The translations under genes were made by a program, and so were the position numbers. 15,287 nucleotides of DNA from Candidatus Kuenenia stuttgartensis (GTDB lineage: Bacteria > Bacteroidota > Bacteroidia > Flavobacteriales_D > Crocinitomicaceae). Below the pieces are notes generated by a model that searched no databases, was not told the origin of the DNA, and saw only the letters and a program-made list of their open reading frames with translations. Positions 7,568 to 14,452 of the stretch are shown piece after piece; within the stretch, counting starts at the first letter, position 1; every line of letters starts with the position of its first letter. The DNA lies in assembly GCA_943326025.2 (NCBI GenBank), contig CALPRR020000039.1, positions 1-15,287 of the forward strand, in the 5' to 3' direction.

Positions 7568-7724
7568 GAGGGTAGTTTGAAATAAAATCTTTTTTAATTA
7601 ATCATAATTTCAAGTTTTGACGATTGCTAACCGTAAGTGATATTTATGAATATTAATATGAGTAAAAATGATATTAAATTCGATTAAATGTTGTCACCCT
7701 CCTCTATCCTCCCTCAAGGGAGGG
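7566..7724. repeat. Intergenic GC-rich inverted-repeat element
   Basis: AGGAGGGT at 7566-7573 is exactly complementary to ACCCTCCT at 7696-7703. Right behind it lies a tight hairpin, CCTCCCT (7708-7714) with AGGGAGG (7717-7723). These blocks are strikingly GC-rich in an otherwise AT-rich spacer of 231 bases. The left copy overlaps the stop codon of the cyclotransferase gene. No T-tract follows on either strand, so it is not a standard terminator. It resembles interspersed intergenic repeats of flavobacteria, which I cannot confirm here. Confidence 0.5.
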
Positions 7725-7798
7725 ATTAAAGTATTCATTTAAAAATCTTTCCAATCGAATCAAAATAATCTGCAATCTGTAATTTTCAAACCTGCAAA

Positions 7799-8218
7799 CT
7801 AAAAAAACATCCACCCTACAGCCAAATACCTCGTCGCTTTCCCAATAACTAATAATATCAAAAAAGGAATAAAAGGAACACGGTAGAATCCTAGCGTAAT
7901 CATTAATGGATCACCTATAATTGGAATCCAGGAAATCAGTGCCAACCAAGCTCCATATTTTTGAATTGTCGATTGTTGTTTGATGATTTTAGACTCCTTT
8001 ACGCCCAATTTTTTTAGCCATAAAGGATTTCCTATAATACCGATGAAATAATTTGTCAATCCACCTATCGAATTGCCGAGAGTGGCTATTATAATGCAAT
8101 AGAAGACCGAATAATCATTCTTCAACATTCCAATAAGAAGTAGTTCTGATGAGAAAGGTAAAATCGTCGCTGATAAAAACGTTACAGCAAACAATCCTAA
8201 ATAACCCATTGTTAGCAT
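7799..8218 (-). CDS. YqaA-like small membrane protein (VTT/DedA superfamily)
   Basis: This 139-residue inner-membrane protein resembles E. coli YqaA. Shared features are SATILPFSSE (16-25), GNSIGGLTN (48-56), a helix pair around YGAWLALISWIPIIGDP (88-104) and GKATRYLAVGW near the C terminus (126-136). About four hydrophobic helices are visible. VTT-superfamily proteins are linked to lipid scrambling or membrane homeostasis; the role of YqaA itself is unknown. The reading frame is open up to an ATG at 8293, but that would place the transcription terminator of the upstream gene (8248-8277) inside the coding region and add 25 atypical residues. The ATG at 8218 (MLTMGYLG) is therefore preferred; ATG 8209 is an alternative. 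With a terminator just upstream it probably has its own promoter or depends on read-through. Confidence 0.82.
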   Translation of the reverse strand: MLTMGYLGLFAVTFLSATILPFSSELLLIGMLKNDYSVFYCIIIATLGNSIGGLTNYFIGIIGNPLWLKKLGVKESKIIKQQSTIQKYGAWLALISWIPIIGDPLMITLGFYRVPFIPFLILLVIGKATRYLAVGWMFF

Positions 8219-8247
8219 TTCTAGTGAATTTCTGAGAAAATAGTTAT

Positions 8248-8277
8248 AAAAAAAGGGCCTCGTAAAACGAGACCCTT
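8248..8277 (-). terminator. Rho-independent terminator of the T9SS cargo gene
   Basis: On the minus strand, AAGGGTCTCG and CGAGGCCCTT form a 10-bp stem (one G-U pair) around a 5-base loop, followed directly by seven T (plus-strand A at 8248-8254). It begins 20 bases after the stop codon at 8297 and lies upstream of the preferred start of the YqaA-like gene. Confidence 0.92.
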
Positions 8278-8296
8278 CAAATATACGATTCAAAAA

Positions 8297-10156
8297 TTAT
8301 TTTTTGATCAATTTTTTAGTCACTTGAGAATCATTTGTTGTGATAGTAACATAGTAAACTCCTGTATTGAATGAGCTAGCATCAATAGTTGAAGTATGTT
8401 TACCAGCAACTTGTGTTCCTTCAGTTGAAGAATAAACTACTTTCCCTGCAACGTCAACAACATTAATTGAAACTTCAGAAGCATTCTTTAAAGTGTAATT
8501 AACTGCAGTAGAACCTGTAGTTGGGTTAGGGAACATGTTGCTAACAGAAATAGTATTATTATTTTCAGTTAAGCTTGCATCTTGATTTAAAGATAAACCA
8601 ATCATTAAAGCTGAAGGGTTTGTTAATTGAAAAATATCAGCTGGATCACCACTTGAAGGAACACCTAAAACAGTTCCAGTTTGAACATCTTGAGCCATTG
8701 CAAATTCAACAGAATTAACACCACCACTGTGAGAACCCATAACAAGTAAAACCATTCCTGCAGTTACATCTGTAATTGATTGTAATGGTAATTTCACTGT
8801 CGTACCATTATTTTGAGCTGTAATTATAACGAAATCAGTTGAGTTAAGATACTCATATTCGCTGCCATTATAAAACCAAATTTCTCCAGAAAACTCTTGT
8901 CCAATATTTCCAGAAGCATTTGATAATGTAATATACATTGAATCAATTTTATCATCATTAATTATTTCAAATAAATTACCAATTTTTAAAGCACCTTCTG
9001 GTTCAGAACTTACGTTTGAAATACCACCTGTTTTTATTCCATTATCTACTCTATATTCAGAATTTGTTATAGAAACACTACCTGTAGCGCTATTATCTGA
9101 TGCAACGTCATCAGTTAGTCCAGTTGCTGTAAAAGTATAAGTATAATTAGCTACAGTTGCAGTTGGTGTAAATGTGTTTGTCACATAAGTTGCAGTGTCT
9201 AAAGATAAAATTGTTGAGCTAGTTCCTGAAAAAGTTGCTCCCCCAGCTACAGTTACATTTAAATTAACAGCACTTTGATCAGCTGATCCATTATTTAAAA
9301 TTTTACCACTAAATGTGATTGGACTTATTTGGTTAACTGGAATTTTAGAATAAATTAATTCTATTGGTCCTGCTAAAGCTAAAGGTTCTAGTAATGTTAA
9401 ATTATTATCTGGTAAAGTTGAAATATTAACATCATCAATAAACCAACCAAAAGTTGTCCAAGCTACTTTTGAAGTTTGAGATGCAAATCTAGAAGTCCAA
9501 TTAAAACGAATATATACACTATCCGCATTACCAGCTATGAAATTTGAAATATTTACAGAAATATTTTCTGGATTTGTATAAATTGCTGTTGGGTTATTCC
9601 CAAGAAAAGTTGTTCTATTATTGTTTGTATAAACGGTAACAAAATTAACACTATCAGTACTAATTTGAACTTGTTGGTCATCGTTAAATAAAGCTCCATA
9701 TTGTTGAAAATTTAATACCGCTTTATCGCTTCCTGCTAATGTTTGAATATCGATAGGCGCAGCACTTGTCATAGTGTATGTAACTCCAACTGCTTGTGTA
9801 TTGTTAGCAGGTGTTGAAGAATACACACCATTATTCACTTGAGCATAATTGTTTAGTTTCGTTGTAGAATTTATTCCTGAATTAAAGTACCAGCTTTGTT
9901 CTGCTGTTCCTATATTCCATCCAAATTTTAAACCTGATTGACCATCGTTATCGATAGTCCAATTAGTTGGATTTGAAAAATCGTCTGTCCAAACAACAGT
10001 ACCTAAAGCTTTAGCAGTATTAGATGGTTTTGCTTTAGCATTATCAACACCAGCGTATATTTTTTTTGCTGCTGCTTGTTTTACATCAGAAACTCTTTGA
10101 GCAAAACTACTTGTTAAAGCAGTAATCCCAAGGATAGTTAAATAAATTTTTTTCAT
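8297..10156 (-). CDS. Secreted protein with type IX secretion (type A) C-terminal sorting domain
   Basis: The 619-residue protein is predicted to cross the inner membrane by Sec and the outer membrane by the type IX system. A signal peptide (1-19, cleavage SSFA|Q20) is followed by a short Lys/Ala-rich segment. About 54-247 is a jelly-roll-like, adhesin/MAM-like module with the ending WFIDDVNIS seen in many Bacteroidetes surface proteins. About 265-365 is a CARDB/Ig-like beta domain (GKILNNGSADQSAVNLNVTV). A further beta-rich domain of unknown type covers about 370-530. Residues 536-619 are the sorting domain, with FPNPTTG, GKVVY, FNTGVYYV and the basic end KKLIKK. I see no cysteine in the protein and no catalytic motif, so adhesion or matrix function is more likely than enzymatic activity. 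It appears to be monocistronic, with its own promoter-like box and a strong terminator. Confidence 0.92.
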   Translation of the reverse strand: MKKIYLTILGITALTSSFAQRVSDVKQAAAKKIYAGVDNAKAKPSNTAKALGTVVWTDDFSNPTNWTIDNDGQSGLKFGWNIGTAEQSWYFNSGINSTTKLNNYAQVNNGVYSSTPANNTQAVGVTYTMTSAAPIDIQTLAGSDKAVLNFQQYGALFNDDQQVQISTDSVNFVTVYTNNNRTTFLGNNPTAIYTNPENISVNISNFIAGNADSVYIRFNWTSRFASQTSKVAWTTFGWFIDDVNISTLPDNNLTLLEPLALAGPIELIYSKIPVNQISPITFSGKILNNGSADQSAVNLNVTVAGGATFSGTSSTILSLDTATYVTNTFTPTATVANYTYTFTATGLTDDVASDNSATGSVSITNSEYRVDNGIKTGGISNVSSEPEGALKIGNLFEIINDDKIDSMYITLSNASGNIGQEFSGEIWFYNGSEYEYLNSTDFVIITAQNNGTTVKLPLQSITDVTAGMVLLVMGSHSGGVNSVEFAMAQDVQTGTVLGVPSSGDPADIFQLTNPSALMIGLSLNQDASLTENNNTISVSNMFPNPTTGSTAVNYTLKNASEVSINVVDVAGKVVYSSTEGTQVAGKHTSTIDASSFNTGVYYVTITTNDSQVTKKLIKK

Positions 10157-10179
10157 AATTAAATTTAAAATTTAGTGAA

Positions 10180-10187
10180 CAAATATA
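10180..10187 (-). promoter_or_regulatory. Putative -7 promoter element of the T9SS cargo gene
   Basis: On the minus strand TATATTTG is an exact match to the Bacteroidetes -7 consensus TAnnTTTG. Transcription would start near 10173, about 17 bases before the ATG at 10156. No clear -33 element was seen. Confidence 0.55.
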
Positions 10188-10233
10188 AATGATTAAATCT
10201 CTAAAGAAACAGAGGTTTAAATATTTAACAACT

Positions 10234-11004
10234 TTAATCTTTTAGAAACGGTAAATCACGTCTGATTTTATTCAATTCCTCTTTTTCTATTTTTATTCTT
10301 AGTAGATTTTCACATGAAGGAATACAGCTATTTTCATTTCCTAAAGCATCTACTATATTACTATCTCCAGAATAATTCAATTCTTTACCATCAACACCAA
10401 CACGGTTAACACCTATTACATAACATTGATTCTCAATCGCTCTGGCTCTTAGTAGGGTCTTCCAATGAAGATTTCGTTTTTCGGGCCAATTGGCAACATA
10501 AATCAAGATGTCGTATGTTGGTAAAAGGTTTGTTTCAATTTTATTTCTTACAATTTCAGGAAATCTTAAATCGTAACAAATCTGTAATTGGATTTTCCAT
10601 CCTTTGTATTCTAAGACTTTTTTATCAGTTCCAGCTGTATAAAATTTATCTTCTCCAGCTAACCCAAAAGATTTTCGTTTATCGTATTTTTCTATCTGAC
10701 CATCGGGATAAATAAAAACACCACGATTATAAAAATGATTATTTTCTTTGATTATCAAAGATGTATAAATTGCTGATTTTTTTTCAGAAGCAATTTGTCT
10801 CAACCAATTGATTCCAATTGAATTATGCATTTCTTCCGCTAATTCTTCAACATTCATTGAGAATCCAGTATGAAACATTTCAGGTAATATTATTAAATCA
10901 CAGGTATCAACTTCTTTTAAAAGTGAAGAATAATTATCTAAATTACCAACTTTATTTTCCCAAAGTTGATTTGCTTGAACCAATACAACTTCTAAATCTT
11001 GCAT
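10234..11004 (-). CDS. Carbon-nitrogen hydrolase, omega-amidase-like (YafV/Nit2 type)
   Basis: The 256-residue cytosolic protein belongs to the nitrilase superfamily. The Glu-Lys-Cys triad is complete: E42 in LPEMFHTGF, K109 in YDKRKSF, and C143 in QICYDLRFPE. The surroundings, including the ANWPEKR segment (171-177) and LLRARAIENQ (184-193), match the YafV/Nit2 branch, whose members hydrolyse alpha-ketoglutaramate to 2-oxoglutarate and ammonia. Its ATG at 11004 lies inside the end of the aminotransferase gene (stop at 10992), a 13-base overlap that suggests translational coupling. Together the two would form the glutamine transaminase/omega-amidase route, in which the amidase removes the keto-amide product and makes transamination irreversible. 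Substrate choice is inferred from family and neighbour, not shown by the sequence alone. Confidence 0.92.
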   Translation of the reverse strand: MQDLEVVLVQANQLWENKVGNLDNYSSLLKEVDTCDLIILPEMFHTGFSMNVEELAEEMHNSIGINWLRQIASEKKSAIYTSLIIKENNHFYNRGVFIYPDGQIEKYDKRKSFGLAGEDKFYTAGTDKKVLEYKGWKIQLQICYDLRFPEIVRNKIETNLLPTYDILIYVANWPEKRNLHWKTLLRARAIENQCYVIGVNRVGVDGKELNYSGDSNIVDALGNENSCIPSCENLLRIKIEKEELNKIRRDLPFLKD

Positions 11005-12119
11005 AATCTTTCTGCTGCTTTGGTTAATGTTTCAGTATCTTTTGCATAACAGAAACGAATGAGTTTATTGTCTTTTCCATCTGCATTGAAAACTGACATA
11101 GGAATTGTTGCGACACCATGTTCTAATACTAAACGTTTTGTAAAATCGACATCGCTTTCATTTGAAATAGAAGCATAGGAGGCAACTTGAAAATAAGAAC
11201 CTTGACTTTTTAATAATTCAAAGCGACTATCTTTTATTAAATTTCTAAATAAATCGCGTTTATCTTGGTAGAAACTTCCCAATTGATTTACATCTACATG
11301 ATCCATGTATTTTGATAATGCAACTTGTGCAACACTGTTTACACAGAACACTAAAAATTGATGTACCTTTTTGATTTCAATCATCAATCGTTCAGGAGCT
11401 ACTAAATATCCAATTTTCCAACCGGTGATATGAAATGTTTTTCCGAAAGAAGAAACGATAATAGATTTCTCTTTTAACTTTTCTCTTGTATTTGCTGAAA
11501 TGTGTTTTTCCTCGAATGTGATGTATTCGTATACTTCATCAGAAAGTAATAAAACATTAGGATGTTTATCTAAAATTGTTTCAAGGTTTTCTATATCTTG
11601 AATAGATAATACAGTCCCTGAAGGATTTTGCGGATTATTTACAATAATCATTTTTGTTTTGTCAGTGAAAGCTGCTTCAACTTTATTCCAATTAACTGAA
11701 AAATCATCGTTCAAAGAAACATGAATTGGCTTTCCTCCAGCTAATATAACCGCTGGTTCATAACAGTCATAACTTGGATCTAAGATGATAACTTCTTCTC
11801 CAAAATGAATAAAAGCTTGAATAGCAGTATAAATCCCTTGTGTTGCTCCAGCAGTTATCAATAATTCAGTTGAAGTTTCAATTGATCTATTGTAGGAAGA
11901 TTTTATTGTTTGCCCAATTTTTTCCATTAAAGGAACATAACCTGCCATCGGTAAATATTGATGAACAGATTCTGTAGCTATTGATTTTAATATTTCGGTT
12001 AACTTTTCATCTACCGGAAAATTTGGAAATCCTTGCGATAGATTTATAGCATTATTCTCAGTTGCCAATTTTGACATCACAGTGAATATTGTTGTACCAA
12101 CTAATGGAAGTTTTGACAT
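10992..12119 (-). CDS. Methionine/glutamine-type PLP aminotransferase (YbdL/KAT-like)
   Basis: This is a class I/II fold-type I aminotransferase of 375 residues. It matches the methionine aminotransferase group (YbdL, kynurenine aminotransferase/glutamine transaminase K). Characteristic pieces are INLSQGFPNFPVD near the N terminus, the AGATQGIYTAI cofactor loop, NNPQNPSGTVL, DEVYEYI (D194 for the pyridine nitrogen) and SSFGKTFHITGWKIGY with the PLP lysine K227, plus the arginine of LIRFCYAK that would bind the substrate carboxylate. Expected role: transfer of the amino group from glutamine to 4-methylthio-2-oxobutanoate, the last step of methionine salvage. The frame also opens at an ATG at 12140, but that codon overlaps a promoter -7 element (12138-12145). 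The start at 12119 (MSKLPLVGTTIF) fits the family and leaves a short leader. It is followed by the overlapping omega-amidase gene. Confidence 0.93.
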   Translation of the reverse strand: MSKLPLVGTTIFTVMSKLATENNAINLSQGFPNFPVDEKLTEILKSIATESVHQYLPMAGYVPLMEKIGQTIKSSYNRSIETSTELLITAGATQGIYTAIQAFIHFGEEVIILDPSYDCYEPAVILAGGKPIHVSLNDDFSVNWNKVEAAFTDKTKMIIVNNPQNPSGTVLSIQDIENLETILDKHPNVLLLSDEVYEYITFEEKHISANTREKLKEKSIIVSSFGKTFHITGWKIGYLVAPERLMIEIKKVHQFLVFCVNSVAQVALSKYMDHVDVNQLGSFYQDKRDLFRNLIKDSRFELLKSQGSYFQVASYASISNESDVDFTKRLVLEHGVATIPMSVFNADGKDNKLIRFCYAKDTETLTKAAERLCKI

Positions 12120-12137
12120 ACCAAAAAATTTGAGATG

Positions 12138-12145
12138 CAAATATA
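12138..12145 (-). promoter_or_regulatory. Putative -7 promoter element of the aminotransferase/omega-amidase pair
   Basis: TATATTTG on the minus strand matches TAnnTTTG exactly and lies 19 bases before the ATG at 12119. It decides against the longer start at 12140, which would fall within the element. No obvious -33 motif is present. Confidence 0.55.
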
Positions 12146-12262
12146 ACCATCTATTTTATGTATTGAGTTACATTTAATCAATAAATGCTACCGTTTATAC
12201 TGTTTACTATAAGGTTTTGTAAGAGAAATCGGCTATATTAAATCAAACTTCAAAAAATAATT

Positions 12263-12270
12263 TAACTTTG
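12263..12270 (+). promoter_or_regulatory. Putative -7 promoter element of the small lipoprotein gene
   Basis: TAACTTTG matches TAnnTTTG. Only 11 bases separate it from the ATG at 12282, so the transcript would have a very short leader of about five bases or be nearly leaderless. This spacing lowers confidence. Confidence 0.4.
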
Positions 12271-12281
12271 AAAATAAAAAT

Positions 12282-12539
12282 ATGAAATTAGTTATTTTAT
12301 TGTTTTTTAGTAGTTCATTAATCGTTGCATGTTCTTCGAAAGATGAACAATTCTGTCAATGCATGGAAGCATCTGAAAAGTTTAATGTTGTTGCCAATAA
12401 AATTATTCAAAATGGAGCTGACAAAGTGCTTGAATCTGAATTTAAAACATTGAAAGTGAAAAAAGAAAAAGCTTGTGAGAAATTCTTGACAATGGGAGGA
12501 AAGGAAATGTTAGAGAAAAAAGCAGCTTGTCAAAATTAA
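12282..12539 (+). CDS. Very small lipoprotein of unknown function
   Basis: The 85-residue product has a compact lipoprotein signal peptide ending LIVAC (Cys17). The residues after Cys are SSKDEQ; the Lys-Asp-Glu run resembles the Bacteroidetes lipoprotein export signal that directs lipoproteins to the cell surface, although K is at +4. The mature 69 residues are mainly helical and charged and contain four further cysteines (in FCQCMEAS, KACEKF and AACQN), which could form two disulfides in the periplasm or outside. I do not recognise a named family. It lies alone between the divergent aminotransferase operon and prs, 62 bases before prs on the same strand; prs has its own promoter-like box, so they need not be co-transcribed. 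Confidence 0.82.
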   Translation: MKLVILLFFSSSLIVACSSKDEQFCQCMEASEKFNVVANKIIQNGADKVLESEFKTLKVKKEKACEKFLTMGGKEMLEKKAACQN

Positions 12540-12574
12540 TTTCTTAAAAAGGAGACGATTCCATCTATAATTCA

Positions 12575-12582
12575 TATCTTTG
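12575..12582 (+). promoter_or_regulatory. Putative -7 promoter element of prs-rplY
   Basis: TATCTTTG is an exact TAnnTTTG match, 19 bases before the ATG at 12602, giving a leader of about 13 bases. The spacing is the same as that seen for the aminotransferase promoter. No clear -33 element was found. Confidence 0.6.
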
Positions 12583-12601
12583 CGCTTTCAAAATTAGTAT
12601 C

Positions 12602-13537
12602 ATGTCTGTTGAAGTTAAAATATTTTCAGGAAGAGCAACAATCGGTTTAGCAGAAAAAATTGCTAAAAGTTATGGTTTACCGCTTGGAGATGTAAAAGTT
12701 ACTGACTTTAGTGATGGTGAATTTCAACCATCTTTTGAGGAAACAGTAAGAGGAAAAGACGTATTCATTATACAGTCTACAATGCCTCCTGCAGATAATC
12801 TTTTTGAATTATTATTAATGGTAGATGCTGCAAAAAGAGCATCAGCTAGAAAAATTATCGCTGTAATTCCTTATTTTGGTTTTGCACGTCAAGACAGGAA
12901 AGATAAACCAAGAGTTGCTATTGGAGCAAAATTGGTTGCAAATATGTTAATGGCTGCTGGAGTTAATCGTTTAATGACGATGGATTTACATGCAGATCAA
13001 ATACAAGGTTTCTTTGAAGTTCCAGTAGATCATTTATTTGCTTCTACTATTTTCTTTAAAGAAATGGAGAAATTGAATACAGGTGATTTAGTAATTGCTG
13101 CACCAGATGCAGGAGGAGCGAAAAGAGCCAATTCATACGCTAAGAAATTAGATGTTGGTTTAGCTTTATGTCACAAATCTCGTAAAAAAGCAAATGAAGT
13201 TGCTGAAATGACGGTGATCGGTGATGTTGAAGGTAAAGATGTTATTTTAGTTGATGATATGTGCGATACTGCAGGTACGTTAACAAAAGCAGCAGATTTA
13301 TTTATGGAAAAAGGAGCGAAAAGTGTTAGAGCTTTTTGTACACACGCAATCCTTTCAGGTCCAGCTTATGAAAGAATCGAAAATTCTTCATTAACTGAAT
13401 TAATTGTAACAGATACAATTCCATTAAAACAACAAAGTAGTAAGATTCGTGTTTTATCAGTAGCAGATTTATTTGCTGACATCATTCATGGAATGGTAAA
13501 CAATGAATCAATTAGTTCACATTTTATAATCTCATAA
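12602..13537 (+). CDS. prs: Ribose-phosphate pyrophosphokinase (PRPP synthetase)
   Basis: Prs makes phosphoribosyl pyrophosphate from ribose 5-phosphate and ATP, feeding purine, pyrimidine, histidine, tryptophan and NAD synthesis in the cytoplasm. The 311-residue length is typical. Diagnostic segments are FSDGEFQPS (36-44), the ATP-binding flexible loop YFGFARQDRKD (91-101), the metal-binding MDLHADQIQGFF (127-138, H130), APDAGGAKRA (167-176) and the PRPP loop VDDMCDTAGTL (217-227). It is a class I, phosphate-dependent bacterial type. rplY starts 10 bases after the stop codon, a gene order widespread in bacteria that indicates one transcript running from the promoter at 12575 to the terminator at 14184. 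Confidence 0.98.
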   Translation: MSVEVKIFSGRATIGLAEKIAKSYGLPLGDVKVTDFSDGEFQPSFEETVRGKDVFIIQSTMPPADNLFELLLMVDAAKRASARKIIAVIPYFGFARQDRKDKPRVAIGAKLVANMLMAAGVNRLMTMDLHADQIQGFFEVPVDHLFASTIFFKEMEKLNTGDLVIAAPDAGGAKRANSYAKKLDVGLALCHKSRKKANEVAEMTVIGDVEGKDVILVDDMCDTAGTLTKAADLFMEKGAKSVRAFCTHAILSGPAYERIENSSLTELIVTDTIPLKQQSSKIRVLSVADLFADIIHGMVNNESISSHFIIS

Positions 13538-13547
13538 ATAAATAAAA

Positions 13548-14159
13548 ATGAAAAAAGCACAATTGAGCGGTTCGGTTAGATCGAACGTAGGGAAAAAGGA
13601 TGCTGCCCTTACAAGAAATTCAGGGTTAGTTCCGTGTGTAGTTTACGGATCAGGTGAACAAACTCACTTTTCTGTTAAAACAATCGACATCGAAAGAATC
13701 GTTTATTCTCCAGATGTTTACCAAGTAGAATTAGATATCGAAGGTAAAAAAGTGAATGGTGTTATTCGTGAATTACAACAACACCCAATCACAGGAAAAA
13801 TTCAACACGTTGATTTCTTACAATTAGAAGTAAACAGACCAGTAAGAGTTGAATTACCAGTTCGTATCGTTGGATCTGCTAAAGGTGTAATGAGTGGTGG
13901 TAAATTAATGCAAGCTTACCGTCGTTTAAGAGTTATTGGTTTACCAGCTGACTTACCAGAATCTATTACTTTAAATGTAACTAGTTTAAAAATTGGTAAA
14001 TCTATTCGTGTTGGAAACATCAATATCCCAGGAGTTACTATTTTAGATCCTCATGCATCTGTAGTTGTTTCTGTTCGTATGGCTCGTGGTGCTGTTAAAC
14101 CAGTTGAGCTTGATGATGAAGAAGAAGAAGTTGTTGATTTCGTAGTTTTAGATAAATAA
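13548..14159 (+). CDS. rplY: 50S ribosomal protein L25, general stress protein CTC type
   Basis: This 203-residue protein binds 5S rRNA in the central protuberance of the 50S subunit. It has the two-domain CTC/TL5 form: the L25 RNA-binding domain (about 1-92, with RSNVGKKDAA and the LVPCVVYG segment) and the C-terminal beta domain (about 95-185, with VNRPVRVELPVRIVG and the LPADLPESITL segment). It ends in an acidic tail (ELDDEEEEVVDF). The short E. coli L25 lacks the second domain. It lies 10 bases after prs and is followed by a strong terminator. Confidence 0.97.
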   Translation: MKKAQLSGSVRSNVGKKDAALTRNSGLVPCVVYGSGEQTHFSVKTIDIERIVYSPDVYQVELDIEGKKVNGVIRELQQHPITGKIQHVDFLQLEVNRPVRVELPVRIVGSAKGVMSGGKLMQAYRRLRVIGLPADLPESITLNVTSLKIGKSIRVGNINIPGVTILDPHASVVVSVRMARGAVKPVELDDEEEEVVDFVVLDK

Positions 14160-14183
14160 TCTACGTTTTTAAATAAATCTTAT

Positions 14184-14214
14184 AAAAGCTGTCCATTAGG
14201 GCAGCTTTTTTTTT
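14184..14214 (+). terminator. Rho-independent terminator of prs-rplY
   Basis: AAAAGCTGTCC (14184-14194) pairs with GGGCAGCTTTT (14199-14209), 11 bp with one G-U pair and a 4-base loop. It runs into nine T at 14206-14214. It starts 25 bases after the rplY stop codon. Confidence 0.95.
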
Positions 14215-14419
14215 GATCACAATTAAGGAATATCGCTTGACAGTTTTCGATAAACTATTTATTCTTTAATACATTTCGAATAATCAGTTACTCAGTGAGA
14301 CTAGCTTAATAAAACTTTTTATGACTTTTATGGTTCATATCATTTGAAACCAATCACAAAAATCAATAACTATTTACCACCTCGAAGCAACATTCGCATA
14401 GATTCTGAAATCTATTTAT

Positions 14420-14427
14420 TATCTTCG
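14420..14427 (+). promoter_or_regulatory. Putative -7 promoter element of ileS
   Basis: TATCTTCG differs from TAnnTTTG by one base and resembles the pheS box TACCTTCG. It lies 26 bases before the ATG at 14453. The rest of the 238-base gap after the rplY terminator shows no gene and no leader structure such as a T-box. Confidence 0.45.
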
Positions 14428-14452
14428 TAATTCGTAAAATTTACAAAACGAA

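Noticed and set aside
12120..12140. Upstream ATG at 12140 as the aminotransferase start
   Set aside because: It overlaps an exact TAnnTTTG promoter element and adds MHLKFFG, which is not typical of the family; ATG 12119 fits.
3841..14209. Similar AGCTGTC stems in the terminators at 3841 and 14184 as a mobile repeat
   Set aside because: Similarity is limited to about seven bases of the stem; stable short terminator stems often converge on such sequence.
14237..14265. TTGACA followed by an AT-rich -10-like segment before ileS
   Set aside because: Primary sigma factors of Bacteroidota do not use the E. coli TTGACA/TATAAT pair; the TATCTTCG box nearer to ileS is a better candidate.
14215..14452. 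T-box or other aminoacyl-tRNA-sensing leader before ileS
   Set aside because: No T-box core, specifier stem or terminator/antiterminator pair is visible, and the likely leader is only about 20 bases.
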